DNA of 64,000 bases from Pyxidicoccus parkwaysis (GTDB lineage Bacteria; Myxococcota; Myxococcia; Myxococcales; Myxococcaceae). The stretch spans positions 3,214,001 through 3,278,000 of the forward strand of contig NZ_CP071090.1 of the NCBI RefSeq assembly GCF_017301735.1, read 5' to 3'. The notes beneath the pieces are model-generated. The model was not told the DNA's origin. It searched no databases and worked only from the letters and a program-made list of their open reading frames with translations. Shown here in pieces: positions 1-9,422 of the stretch; within the stretch, counting starts at the first letter, position 1, and every line of letters begins with the position of its first letter. The position numbers and the translations under genes were made by a program.

Positions 1-978
1 CCCGCGCACGTGCGCCTTGGTCAGCACCAGTGCACGCAGTGCCTCCAGTCCCGCGAGGTGCACGAGCCCCTCATCCGTCACTCGCGTGCTCCCCAGGTGA
101 AGCGCTTCGAGTGCGCGCAGCCCCGCCACATGCGCGAGCCCTGCGTCGGAGACCTCCGTCCGCGCGAGTCCCAGCCACGTCAGGCCAGGCATTCCATCGA
201 GCGCGACAAGGCCCGCGTTCGTCACGCGAGTCCCGCTCAGGATGAGCGTGCGCAGATGCGCTCCAGGCACGGAGACGAGGAGCGCGTCATCCACTGCCGT
301 GTCCGAGAGGTCCAGCCACTCCAGCTCCGTCTGCGCCGCGAGCAGCCCCAGTCCCTTCGTGCTCACCGCCGTGCCTGCCAACGAGACACGCCGAAGCGTG
401 GTGAGCCCGGAGAGCGAAGCGAGTCCCTTGGCGGAAACGGAAGTCTCATCCAGCCGCAGCGTGGCGAGCCGATGCATTCCCTGGAGATGGACGAGCCCGG
501 CATCCGTCACCCGGGTGCCATTGAGATGCAGCGCCTCCAGCCACGTCGCTCCCTGGATGGCGGCCAGATGCGCATCGCCGAAGCCCGTGCCGGAGAGCTG
601 GAGTGACACCACGGCGGTGCCTTCCAGCAGCGGCGTCAGCAGGGCAGGGTCAGGAAGCCCCACGTCCCCGAAGGAGAGCCCGGGCACGCGGTACTCGCGC
701 AGCACTGCGGACAGCGCGCGGGCTTCGTCCACGGTGCGCATGGGCTCCAGCGGCTCCGCGAACCAATCTCCCGAGTCAGGCGGCTGGAACGCGGAGGTGC
801 CCGGTGGCAGCACGGCCCACTCGGAAGAAGCTCCATCCGCCTGGAGCCGGTACACCTTGAGCAGGGGGCGCTGAGGTGGAGGAGGGGAGGGAGCCGGAGT
901 CGGCGCGGGAGGTGTAACAGTGGCGCAGCTCAGTGCGAGCATCAGCAGCCCAGCGAACCGCAACATCCGACAACCCAC
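1..978 (-). CDS. Leucine-rich-repeat lipoprotein, 3' end beyond the window
   Basis: The reverse strand is open from a GTG at 978 to the first base, so the C-terminus is missing (326 codons seen). I chose GTG 978 because an AGGAGGT ribosome site lies about 7 bases upstream; an ATG four codons later is the alternative. The N-terminus is hydrophobic and ends in a lipobox (LMLALSC), followed by a Pro-rich linker, so the protein is probably a lipoprotein. From about residue 120 there are at least eight repeats of 23-24 residues of the type LxxLxLxxTxVTDAGLxHLxGL, a curved LRR solenoid normally used for protein binding. No catalytic domain is visible. It diverges from the NRPS-PKS gene. The partner is unknown and nothing ties it to that pathway except position. 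It resembles LRR proteins that myxobacteria and planctomycetes carry in large numbers. Confidence 0.8.
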   Translation of the reverse strand, partial: MGCRMLRFAGLLMLALSCATVTPPAPTPAPSPPPPQRPLLKVYRLQADGASSEWAVLPPGTSAFQPPDSGDWFAEPLEPMRTVDEARALSAVLREYRVPGLSFGDVGLPDPALLTPLLEGTAVVSLQLSGTGFGDAHLAAIQGATWLEALHLNGTRVTDAGLVHLQGMHRLATLRLDETSVSAKGLASLSGLTTLRRVSLAGTAVSTKGLGLLAAQTELEWLDLSDTAVDDALLVSVPGAHLRTLILSGTRVTNAGLVALDGMPGLTWLGLARTEVSDAGLAHVAGLRALEALHLGSTRVTDEGLVHLAGLEALRALVLTKAHVRG

Positions 979-1304
979 GCAGGCACCTCCTCAAGGTCAG
1001 CGGCGCAAGCCAAGTGCTCCAGCCCGAGGGAGGTCAACGCGAAAGCGGCGGACGCAGCCAAAGAAAAGCCAGCCACCAGAAGAGTCACGGGCTCTCTCGA
1101 CTTCAGTTGGTTGGACCTCATTGCATGGACACGGCCATGAGGCCTTCTCGGTGGGCCGTTCGGTGACCGGACAAGGGAGCCCCGGGTCGTTAGGAGTCTC
1201 TGAACAACAGCCAATGAGTGTTGGGGGTCGGCTGGCCGAAAGGCGTGTCGTCCCGAACCCAGCCCCATTGCAGCGCACGTCGTTCCCGACCCACCTGAGG
1301 GTGA
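979..1304. other. Intergenic region between divergent LRR lipoprotein and NRPS-PKS genes
   Basis: These 326 bases must hold the promoters of both divergent genes. I found no convincing -35/-10 or sigma-54 element on either strand. A GAGG ribosome site lies at 1297-1300, just before the NRPS-PKS start. A short reverse-strand reading frame (942-1121) crosses the region but has weak codon bias and overlaps the lipoprotein start, so I do not call it a gene. Confidence 0.6.
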
Positions 1305-4300
1305 ATGCCGCATCCTGTTGAGTCGCAGTCCCACCACGCCACGGGCCTGGAGTCGGGCAGCGGGCGCCTCTCGTACAACCAGCAGGCACTGTGGTTCGCC
1401 TCCAAGCTGGACCCCATCGCGTACAACCTCGCGTACGGGTTCCGACTCCGAGGCGCGTTGGACCCGGAGTTGTTGCGGCGCGCGCTGTCGCTCCTCGTGG
1501 CGCGGCACCCCGTGCTCCGCACGACGTTCTCCGAGACGGAGCGCGGCCCGCAGCGGGTCCTCCATGACCGGATGGACTTCGCGTTCCAGCACGTCGAGGC
1601 GGCGCACCTCGACGAGGCCGCCATGCTCCAGCGGCTGTATTCCGACGCGGCCCGCCCCTACGACCTCCAGCACGGGCCGGTGCTCCGAAGCGCGCTCTAC
1701 GCGCTCGGCCCGGACGAGCACGTGCTGCTGCTGGCCTGCCATCACCTGTCGCTCGATGGCAGCTCGCTGAGTCTGCTGCTCCAGGACCTTCAGCGGAGCT
1801 ACGCCGCCGTGGCCAGCGGTCGCGAGGCCAGCCTCGGGCCCCCGCCCACGCGGGACTATGACGAGTTCGTCCAGTGGCAGTCGCAGTGGCTCGCCAGCGC
1901 CGAGGGTGAACGGGCACGCACCTGGTGGCGCGAGCAGCTCGCGGGATGCACACCGGTGCTGAACCTGCCGACGGACCGCCCCCGGCCGGCCCGGCAGAGC
2001 TTCCGCCAGCACACCCACGTGATGACGTTGGACGAGTCCCTGGCTAAGGCACTCGCGGCGCTGGCGAAGGAGGAGGGCACCAGCCTCTATGCGCTGCTGC
2101 TCGCGGCCTTCCAGGCCCTGCTTCACCGGCACAGCGGACAGGAAGATTTGTTGGTGGGCGTCCCTTCCTCGGGGCGCGGCGAGGAGTGGCACTCCCGGGT
2201 GGTGGGGTATCTCGTCAACACGCTGGCCGTGCGCTCCCGAACCCCGGCGGACATGCCCTTCCGGTCCTTCCTGCGGAACACCGCGCGCACGCTGCGCGAG
2301 GCGCTGGTCCATGGCAGCTACCCGCTCCCCAAGGTGATTGAAGAGCTGAAGCCGCCGCGCGACGCGGGCCGCTCGCCGCTCGTGCAGGCGACGTTCACCC
2401 AGATGCCGCGCCTCCGGCTCGACGCGGCCGCGGAGCCGCCCCCGTTCGAGCTCGAGCGACTCACCGCCTCCAACGTCGGACTGGCCGGCGACCTCTCGGT
2501 CCACGTCCACGCCACCCGCGATTCCGGGACGCAGCTGCTCTGGGCCGTGAATGCCGATGTCTTCGAGCCGGCCACCGTGGAGCGCCTAGCCGCGCGCTAT
2601 GTCACGCTGCTGGAGTCTCTCCTCACCGGGCTCGACCAGCCCCTCGCCGCGCTGCGCCTGCTCCCGCAGGATGAGGAGCACCAACTCGTCGTGGAGTGGA
2701 ACGAGACTGCGACGGACGTCGAGTCGGAGGTCTGTCTCCACGAGCTGTTCTCCCGGCAGGTGGCGCGCACGCCGGACGCCGTCGCGCTCCTGTTCGAGCG
2801 CGAGGCGCTGACGTATCGGGAGCTGGACGCGCGCGCCAACCGCCTCGCCCACCGCCTGCGGCGGCTTGGCGTGGGGCCCGAGGTCCGCGTGGGCCTGTGC
2901 GTGGACCGCTCGCCGGAGCTGGTGGTCGGGCTCCTCGGAGTGCTGAAGGCGGGGGGCGCCTACGTCCCACTCGACCCGGCCTATCCCACCGAGCGCCTCG
3001 CCTTCATGGTGGAGGACGCGCGGCTCACGGCCCTCGTGACTCAGCGCTCCCTCTCGGAGCGGCTGCCCGCGAGCGAGGCCTCGCGGCTCTTCATCGGCTC
3101 GGGGGACGAGGACCTGACGGGCCCCTGCGCCGCGCCCGAGAGCGGCGTGGGTCCTGGCAACGCGGCCTACGTCATCTACACCTCGGGTTCGACGGGCCGG
3201 CCCAAGGGCGTCACCGTCGAGCACCGCCAGGTCAGCAACCTGCTCGCGACGCAGCCCCGGGTGCTTCCTCTCGGACCGGGGGACACCATGCTCCAGTTCG
3301 CCTCGGTGAGCTTCGACATGGCGGTGCAGGAGGTCTTCTCCGCGCTCGTCTCGGGGGCCACCCTCTGCCTCGCGCGGCGGGAGTCGCTCGTGCCCGGGCC
3401 GGAGCTCGCGAGCCTCCTGCGAGAGCGGCGCATCTCCGCCGCCATCCTCTCCCCGTCAGCGCTCGCCGCGCTACCCGCGGGGGACTATCCGGCCCTGAAG
3501 GCCATCATGGTGGGCGGCGAGGCCAGCCCGGAGTCCCTGGTGGCGCGCTGGAGCGCCGGCCGCCGCTACATCAACGGCTACGGGCCCACCGAGGCCACCA
3601 TCTACGCCACCTGCACGCCGTGCACCGCGGGCGCGCCGGTGACGCTGGGCCGGCCCATTGGCAACGTACGGGTGTACCTGCTGGACGCAAGGCTCCAGCC
3701 GGTGCCGCGCGGAGTGGCGGGCGAGCTGTACATCGGAGGCGACGGCGTGGCGCGCGGCTACCTGGGCCGCCCCGAGCTGACCGCCGAGCGCTTCATCCCG
3801 GACCCCTTCGGTTCCTCGTCCGGGGGCCGCCTGTACCGGACCGGCGACCTCGCGCGCCATCTGCCTGATGGCCAGCTCGAGTTCCTCGGGCGGGTGGACC
3901 ATCAGGTGAAGCTTCGCGGCTTCCGCATCGAGCTCGGGGAGATTGAGTCCGGGCTGCGCGCGTACCCGGACGTGCGCGACGCAGTGGTGCTCGCGCGGGA
4001 GGAGCCCTCCGGTGGGAAGTTCCTCGTGGCCTACACGGTGGCGCACGAGGGCCGCGCGCTGGAGGAGTCCGGGCTGCGGGCCTTCCTCAAGCAGTCCCTG
4101 CCCGAGTACATGGTGCCCTCCGCCTTCGTCGCGTGCGAGCGCCTGCCACTGACGTCCAACGGAAAGGTGGACCGCGCGGCACTGCTCGCCATCCCCGTCC
4201 AGCGGACGCGCGCGCCCCGTTCGCGTCCGCCTGCCAACGAGGCCGAGCGCACTCTCGCGCGCATCTGGCAGGACGTCCTCCAGCTCGACCGGGTCGGCGC

Positions 4301-7300
4301 GACGGAGAGCTTCTTCGACCTCGGTGGACACTCGCTGCTGCTGACGCAGGTGCGGGCCCGGGTGGCGCAGGCCTTCGGCCGCGAGCCGTCCATGGTGGAG
4401 CTGTTCGAGCACGTCACCATCGAGTCCCTCGCGGCGCACCTCTCCGCCTCGCCCGCGCCGGAGCTCCCGCGTCGCACGGTTCTGCCCCAGACGGCAGGGG
4501 AAGGCGCGGTAGCCATCATCGGCCTGGCCGGGCAGTTCCCGGGGGCGAAGGACCTGGAGGAGTTCTGGCGCAACCTCGCCGCGGGCGTGGAGTCCATCTC
4601 GCAGCTGAGCGCCGAGGCGCTGGCCGAGGCCGGTGTCCCCGCCGCGCTGTCGGGCCGCTCCGGGTATGTGCGGGCCAAGGGCGTGCTGGAGGGCGCGGAG
4701 CTGTTCGACGCGGACTTCTTCGGCATCAACCCGCGCGAGGCGAGCCAGATGGACCCGCAGCAGCGGCGCTTCCTCGAGTGCGCGTGGGAAGCGCTGGAGG
4801 ACGCGGGCTATGCGCCCCAGACGCACGACGCCCCCGTCGGCGTCTTCGCCACCTCCAGCGCGACGAGCTACCAGCCGCTCCCGCTCTCCTCGGAACCCGC
4901 TGACGCCTACCAGCTCAAGCTGGGCCTGGAGAGCGACTTCCTGGCGACCCGCGTCTCCTACAAGCTGGACCTGCGTGGGCCCGCCATGACGGTGCGCACG
5001 GGCTGCTCGGGCTCGCTCGTGGCGGTGCACCTCGCCTGCCGCAGCGTGCTCTCCGGCGAGTGCGAGCTGGCGCTGGCGGGAGGCGTGGCCATCTCGGTGC
5101 CGCTGGCGGGCGGGTACGTCTACCAGCCCGGGATGATTCTCTCTCCCGACGGCCACTGCCGGGCCTTCGACGCTCGGGCCGGGGGCACGGTGCGGGGAAA
5201 CGGCGTGGGCGCCGTCGTGCTCAAGCGGCTCGACCGGGCCCTGGCTGATGGGGACACCATCCACGCGGTGATTCGCGGCTCCGCCCTCAACAACGACGGT
5301 GCGGGCAAGCTCGGCTACACCGCGCCGAGCATCACCGGACAGGCCGAGGTCATCCGCCGGGCGCACGACGCGGCCGGGGTCCTGCCCCACGAAATCTCGT
5401 TCGTGGAGACCCATGGCACGGGCACGCCGCTGGGGGACCCCGTCGAGGTCGCCGCACTGGCGAAGGCCTTCCAGCGTGGCACCGGCCCCCGAGGCTCCTG
5501 CGCGCTGGGCGCCACCAAGCCGAACATCGGCCACCTGGACTCGGCGGCGGGAATCGCCGGGCTCATCAAGACGGTGCTCAGCCTGCGCCATCGCCAGCTC
5601 CCGCCCGTCGTGCACTTCGAGCAGCCGAATCCCGCGCTGGGGCTGGAGGGGACGCCCTTCTCCGTCAACGCGCGGCTCTCGGACTGGACTCCGCCCGACG
5701 GCCTGCCGCGCATCGCCGGGGTGAGCTCCTTCGGCATCGGCGGCACCAATGCCCACGTCGTGGTGGCCGAGGCTCCGGCCATGGCCTCCGTGGAGGAGAC
5801 GGAGGGCTGGCGTGTGCTGCCCCTGTCCGCGCGCACTCAAACGGCGCTCGCCGCGACGGCGAGGCGCCTGGGGGAGGCCCTGGCCTCGCGGGCGGAGGTG
5901 TCGCTGGCCGACGTGGCCCACACGCTCCAGCAGGGGCGGACCGCCTTCGAGCAGCGCACGGCGCTCGTCTGCCGGGATGTGCCGGGCGCGGTGCGAGAGC
6001 TGGAGCGACTGGCGCGTGAGCTCTCGGAAGGTGAGCGCTCCGCGAGCGTGGCTCGGGGCAGGGAAGTGGTGTTCCTGTTTCCGGGGCAGGGCGCGCAGCA
6101 TCCCGGCATGGCGCGCGGGCTCTACTCCGCCCACGCCGTCTTCCGTGCCGAGGTGGACCGGTGCGCCGAGCTGCTGCTGCCGCACCTGGACCAGGACGTG
6201 CGCGAATGGCTCCTGCTGGAGGACGCCTCCGACGAGCGCATCCATCAGACGGCGCTCGCGCAGCCCTGCCTCTTCGTCATCGAGTACGCGCTGGCCCGCC
6301 TCTGGATGTCCCTGGGGCTGACTCCGGCGGCGATGGTGGGCCACAGCCTCGGGGAGTACGTGGCCGCCTGCCTCGCCGGTGTGTTCTCGCTGGAGGATGC
6401 ACTGGGGCTCGTCTGCGCCCGGGGCCGGCTGATGCAGGCCGCGCCCCCTGGAGCCATGCTCGCCGTCGGGCTGGACGCAGACGCCTTGCGCCCGCTGCTC
6501 GACGAGCATCTCTCCATCGCGGTGTACAACGCGCCCGCGCAGACGGTGGTGGCGGGCCCGGTGGAAGCCATCGCCGGGTTGCAGCGGCGGTTGGAAGCGC
6601 GAGGCACTGGATGCAGGCGCCTGCGGACCTCGCACGCCTACCACTCGCCGCTGATGGACTCGGCGCTGGAGCCGTTCGCCGATCAGGTGCGGCGCATCCG
6701 GCTCGCGGCACCGGGCATTCCCCTCGTCTCGAACGTCACGGGGACCTGGATGACGGAGGCGCAGGCGATGGATCCGGACTCCTGGGTCCAGCACCTGCGC
6801 CAGCCCGTGCGCTTTGCCCAGGGACTGGCGTGTCTGCTGGAGGGGCCGGAGCGGCTGCTGCTGGAGGTGGGCCCGGGTCAGGCCCTGGGCGGGCTCGTCC
6901 GCCAGTGCCCGGGGTTCGGCGCGTCCCATGCCGTGCTCGCGTCGCTTCCCAACCCGCGCACCCGGGCCGATGACGTGGAGTTCTTCCTGGCCCAGGTGGG
7001 CGAGGCGTGGAGCAATGGGGCGACGGTCGACTGGCGGGGACTGACTCCGGGCGAGCGGGGCCGGCGCGTCTCGTTGCCGACGTACCCGTTCGAGCGGCGC
7101 CGATATTGGGCCGAGCAGGTGGGGTCACACGCCGTTGCGCCGCTGGCGCCCACCGGCCGGCGATTCGAGGAGTCGGTGCCCGTCCTTCCGGTATCCACGA
7201 GCGCCCCCCACACGGACGCGGACCCCACCCACGAAGCCCTGACGCGCATCTGGCGCGAGCTGCTGGGCATCAGCGCGATGGGCCGCCACGATGACTTCTT

Positions 7301-8249
7301 CGACCTGGGTGGCCACTCGTTGCTCGCCGTGCAGCTCGGCACCCGGATTCGCGAGACGTTTCAAATCGACTTTCCCCAGCAGCGGGTGCTCGAGCACCGG
7401 ACGATTGCGCGGCAAGGCGCGTTCATCCAGGAGGCCACCCGCGGTGCACCAGTTCCCAGGGACTCGTCGCTGCTCGTCGAGCTGAACCGGGGAGACGCCC
7501 GCCGGCGCCCGCTCTTCCTGCTCCATCCGGTGGGCGGCACCGTCTTCACGTACCAGGCGCTGGCGCGCATGCTCGATCCGGGCCTTCCCATCTACGGCGT
7601 GCGCGCGCGAGGGTTGGAGCCCGGGGAGGCCCTCGCGGGGAATATCGAGAGCATGGCGGCCCTGTACCTGGAGGCCGTGCGCACCCGGCAGCCGTCCGGG
7701 CCCTACCTGCTCGCGGGGCACTCCTTCGGAGGCGTGGTGGCCTACGAGATGGCTCAGCAACTGCTCGCGAGGGGCGAACAGGTGGAGCAACTCGTGCTCA
7801 TGGACACGCCCGGCCCCGGGCAGATGCCGGTCAGCCTGGGCTCGCCTGAGGAGATACAGGAGTACTTCCGCCGCATGGCGCCCGAGCTGTTCCGCGAGCT
7901 CTTCCTGCGGCCCACCGGACACGAGAGTTCGCTGGAGACGTTGCTGCCTCGTAGCGAGGTGTTCCTCCGGGTGTTCCAGGAGAACGCCGCGGCCATGTTC
8001 GCGTACGCCCCGCGTCCGTATGCGGGCCGGCTCGTCTTCTTCCATGCCCGGGAGCGGGATGCCACCAACCCACCGCACCCCGAGCTGGCGTGGATTCCGC
8101 TCGCCACCGAGGGTGTCGAGGTCCACGTCGTGCCCGGCAACCACGTCACGATGCTGGCGGAGCCCCACGTCCGGAGCCTCGCGAGGAAGCTGCGCGGAGC
8201 GTTGGAGGAGCGAGCCGAGGCGCGCTCGGAGCTTGCGAGGACAGGCTGA
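1305..8249 (+). CDS. Hybrid NRPS-PKS, single protein: C-A-T-KS-AT-T-TE
   Basis: This 2314-residue megasynthase carries one peptide module and one polyketide module. Condensation domain: about 17-450, HHLSLDG at 146-152. Adenylation domain: about 480-960, YTSGSTGRPKG at 625-635. Carrier: Ser1010 in FFDLGGHSLL. Ketosynthase: about 1068-1490, Cys1234, His1370, His1410. Acyltransferase: GHSLGE at Ser1681 and HAYH at 1777-1780, closest to the malonyl-type HAFH. Second carrier: Ser2005. Type I thioesterase: GHSFGG, Ser2140. There is no KR, DH, ER or methyltransferase, so the extension should leave a beta-keto product. By-eye alignment to GrsA gives specificity residues D-M-Q-L-M-G-G-I-Y, matching no standard code I recall. 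The ketosynthase cysteine sits in TGCSGSL rather than the usual DTACSSSL. The leading C domain implies an acyl donor made elsewhere. No transporter, PPTase or tailoring gene is adjacent, so this looks like a one-gene pathway. Confidence 0.96.
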   Translation: MPHPVESQSHHATGLESGSGRLSYNQQALWFASKLDPIAYNLAYGFRLRGALDPELLRRALSLLVARHPVLRTTFSETERGPQRVLHDRMDFAFQHVEAAHLDEAAMLQRLYSDAARPYDLQHGPVLRSALYALGPDEHVLLLACHHLSLDGSSLSLLLQDLQRSYAAVASGREASLGPPPTRDYDEFVQWQSQWLASAEGERARTWWREQLAGCTPVLNLPTDRPRPARQSFRQHTHVMTLDESLAKALAALAKEEGTSLYALLLAAFQALLHRHSGQEDLLVGVPSSGRGEEWHSRVVGYLVNTLAVRSRTPADMPFRSFLRNTARTLREALVHGSYPLPKVIEELKPPRDAGRSPLVQATFTQMPRLRLDAAAEPPPFELERLTASNVGLAGDLSVHVHATRDSGTQLLWAVNADVFEPATVERLAARYVTLLESLLTGLDQPLAALRLLPQDEEHQLVVEWNETATDVESEVCLHELFSRQVARTPDAVALLFEREALTYRELDARANRLAHRLRRLGVGPEVRVGLCVDRSPELVVGLLGVLKAGGAYVPLDPAYPTERLAFMVEDARLTALVTQRSLSERLPASEASRLFIGSGDEDLTGPCAAPESGVGPGNAAYVIYTSGSTGRPKGVTVEHRQVSNLLATQPRVLPLGPGDTMLQFASVSFDMAVQEVFSALVSGATLCLARRESLVPGPELASLLRERRISAAILSPSALAALPAGDYPALKAIMVGGEASPESLVARWSAGRRYINGYGPTEATIYATCTPCTAGAPVTLGRPIGNVRVYLLDARLQPVPRGVAGELYIGGDGVARGYLGRPELTAERFIPDPFGSSSGGRLYRTGDLARHLPDGQLEFLGRVDHQVKLRGFRIELGEIESGLRAYPDVRDAVVLAREEPSGGKFLVAYTVAHEGRALEESGLRAFLKQSLPEYMVPSAFVACERLPLTSNGKVDRAALLAIPVQRTRAPRSRPPANEAERTLARIWQDVLQLDRVGATESFFDLGGHSLLLTQVRARVAQAFGREPSMVELFEHVTIESLAAHLSASPAPELPRRTVLPQTAGEGAVAIIGLAGQFPGAKDLEEFWRNLAAGVESISQLSAEALAEAGVPAALSGRSGYVRAKGVLEGAELFDADFFGINPREASQMDPQQRRFLECAWEALEDAGYAPQTHDAPVGVFATSSATSYQPLPLSSEPADAYQLKLGLESDFLATRVSYKLDLRGPAMTVRTGCSGSLVAVHLACRSVLSGECELALAGGVAISVPLAGGYVYQPGMILSPDGHCRAFDARAGGTVRGNGVGAVVLKRLDRALADGDTIHAVIRGSALNNDGAGKLGYTAPSITGQAEVIRRAHDAAGVLPHEISFVETHGTGTPLGDPVEVAALAKAFQRGTGPRGSCALGATKPNIGHLDSAAGIAGLIKTVLSLRHRQLPPVVHFEQPNPALGLEGTPFSVNARLSDWTPPDGLPRIAGVSSFGIGGTNAHVVVAEAPAMASVEETEGWRVLPLSARTQTALAATARRLGEALASRAEVSLADVAHTLQQGRTAFEQRTALVCRDVPGAVRELERLARELSEGERSASVARGREVVFLFPGQGAQHPGMARGLYSAHAVFRAEVDRCAELLLPHLDQDVREWLLLEDASDERIHQTALAQPCLFVIEYALARLWMSLGLTPAAMVGHSLGEYVAACLAGVFSLEDALGLVCARGRLMQAAPPGAMLAVGLDADALRPLLDEHLSIAVYNAPAQTVVAGPVEAIAGLQRRLEARGTGCRRLRTSHAYHSPLMDSALEPFADQVRRIRLAAPGIPLVSNVTGTWMTEAQAMDPDSWVQHLRQPVRFAQGLACLLEGPERLLLEVGPGQALGGLVRQCPGFGASHAVLASLPNPRTRADDVEFFLAQVGEAWSNGATVDWRGLTPGERGRRVSLPTYPFERRRYWAEQVGSHAVAPLAPTGRRFEESVPVLPVSTSAPHTDADPTHEALTRIWRELLGISAMGRHDDFFDLGGHSLLAVQLGTRIRETFQIDFPQQRVLEHRTIARQGAFIQEATRGAPVPRDSSLLVELNRGDARRRPLFLLHPVGGTVFTYQALARMLDPGLPIYGVRARGLEPGEALAGNIESMAALYLEAVRTRQPSGPYLLAGHSFGGVVAYEMAQQLLARGEQVEQLVLMDTPGPGQMPVSLGSPEEIQEYFRRMAPELFRELFLRPTGHESSLETLLPRSEVFLRVFQENAAAMFAYAPRPYAGRLVFFHARERDATNPPHPELAWIPLATEGVEVHVVPGNHVTMLAEPHVRSLARKLRGALEERAEARSELARTG

Positions 8250-8296
8250 CGCGTTGGCCCGCCGCGCGGCATGGAGGGTCAACGGCGCAAATAAAA

Positions 8297-8324
8297 AGCC
8301 CGGGGCGTCGCAGTGCCCCGGGCT
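8297..8324. terminator. Bidirectional intrinsic terminator
   Basis: A perfect 10-bp stem (8297-8306 with 8315-8324, AGCCCGGGGC) has an 8-base loop. On the reverse strand it is followed by a run of T from the ATAAAAA at 8291-8297, a classical terminator for the lipoprotein gene ending at 8349. On the forward strand it lies 47 bases past the NRPS-PKS stop but has only a weak T stretch. Confidence 0.85.
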
Positions 8325-8348
8325 CTTCACATCATCGAGTACGCTGTC

Positions 8349-9299
8349 TTACTGCGCGGAGACAGTCATGTTCGCGGTGCCCCTGACAAAGCCAGAGCTC
8401 TGCATTTGATAGCTCCGCAGAATCACGGGCGCGCTGGCAGTGAAGGGGCGCGCGGCGGGCATCTGCTGTTCGTCTACGACCCCAGAGACCACCATCGTGT
8501 CTGCCATTTCCAGCAAGAAGGGAGAGGTCACCGAGTCGCCTTCGCGGAAGAGCTCGAAGTTGGAGAACCTGATGACTCCCTCCGCAGCTCCGAAGACGTC
8601 GAAACGCACCCGAGCGCCCTGCAGCGAGGGCGCGATACGGTCGTGGATCAGTGTCGAGTAGGGCCCCCCGAACTGCACGGTGATGGGGCCGGTCTCCACG
8701 CGGATGAACTTGGTGTACTGCTCGTTGACTCGAGTGACCGTGGACGTACTCCAACTGATGACGAAGGGCAGGCTGGTCCCCCCGAGCGGTTCGAGGATGT
8801 TCGGAGGCCCGGGAAACACCGGATCGAAGTCGAGCGTACCGGCCATCCACCCCGCCGTGTCCACCGTGATGCCCACGTCCGCGGTGGCATTGCCGGGCGT
8901 CTTGAAGATGAACCGCACCGCGCGCGTCTGCCCCTCATCGAGGGAGAACGCCATCGGATTGGGAGAGATCAGGCTGGCCTGCACCGTCTGACCCGGCGCA
9001 TCCGTGCGCTCGAGGTGCCACTGCCCCTCGAGCCGGATGGAGTACGCGCCCGCCGGCAGCACCACGCTCACCGTGTCCGGCGACGTGTCCGAGATGTTGA
9101 CCGACTTGGGCCCCGTGATCGCGAACGTCGCCCCCACCAGCCGGTACTGCACCCCCTCCGACGTCGTCGACGTCATCGGCAGCTGCACCACGCCCTCGCC
9201 GGCCTGGGGCACCACGGGCTCCGACTTCTCCACCGGCGCCCCGCCGCACGCCGCCATCAACAACGCAATAGCAACCAGACTGAAATTGAACTTCCGCAT
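8349..9299 (-). CDS. Predicted lipoprotein of unknown function
   Basis: The 316-residue product begins with a short charged stretch, a hydrophobic segment and the lipobox LMAACGG (Cys18), so it should be lipid-anchored. The rest is rich in beta-forming Thr, Val and Ser with no recognisable enzyme motif. Phrases such as VVLPAGAYSIRLEG resemble the beta-sandwich folds of secreted myxobacterial proteins, but I do not recognise a family. An AGGAG ribosome site lies 6 bases before the ATG, a TTGACA promoter lies just upstream and a strong terminator just downstream, so it is a well-bounded single-gene unit. It converges on the NRPS-PKS gene. Confidence 0.88.
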   Translation of the reverse strand: MRKFNFSLVAIALLMAACGGAPVEKSEPVVPQAGEGVVQLPMTSTTSEGVQYRLVGATFAITGPKSVNISDTSPDTVSVVLPAGAYSIRLEGQWHLERTDAPGQTVQASLISPNPMAFSLDEGQTRAVRFIFKTPGNATADVGITVDTAGWMAGTLDFDPVFPGPPNILEPLGGTSLPFVISWSTSTVTRVNEQYTKFIRVETGPITVQFGGPYSTLIHDRIAPSLQGARVRFDVFGAAEGVIRFSNFELFREGDSVTSPFLLEMADTMVVSGVVDEQQMPAARPFTASAPVILRSYQMQSSGFVRGTANMTVSAQ

Positions 9300-9321
9300 T
9301 GGAACTCCTGGAGAGGCGCGG

Positions 9322-9351
9322 ACCCTATTTTTCGAGGGTTTGTCTTGTCAA
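9322..9351 (-). promoter_or_regulatory. Housekeeping-type promoter of the lipoprotein gene ending at 8349
   Basis: Read on the reverse strand, a perfect TTGACA (9351-9346) is followed after 18 bases by TAGGGT (9327-9322); ATAGGG with a 17-base spacer is an alternative -10. It lies 20-50 bases ahead of the lipoprotein start and is AT-rich for this genome. Confidence 0.55.
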
Positions 9352-9422
9352 ATGAGAGACATTGGGGTCGCCTCGGACCCCGACGCGTGGCCATGGAAGG
9401 CTGGTAGAAAGCCCGCCCACCG

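Noticed and set aside
942-1121. A 59-residue reverse-strand frame upstream of the LRR lipoprotein, with a hydrophobic N-terminus
   Set aside because: Weaker G/C third-position bias than the neighbours and a 37-base overlap with the better-supported lipoprotein start. Its stretch also holds that gene's ribosome site.
3471-6929. Very long reverse-strand open frame inside the NRPS-PKS gene (and a similar one at 46195-49284)
   Set aside because: Its composition is Arg/His/Gly-rich, as expected for an antisense shadow of a high-GC gene. The forward frame has full domain motifs.
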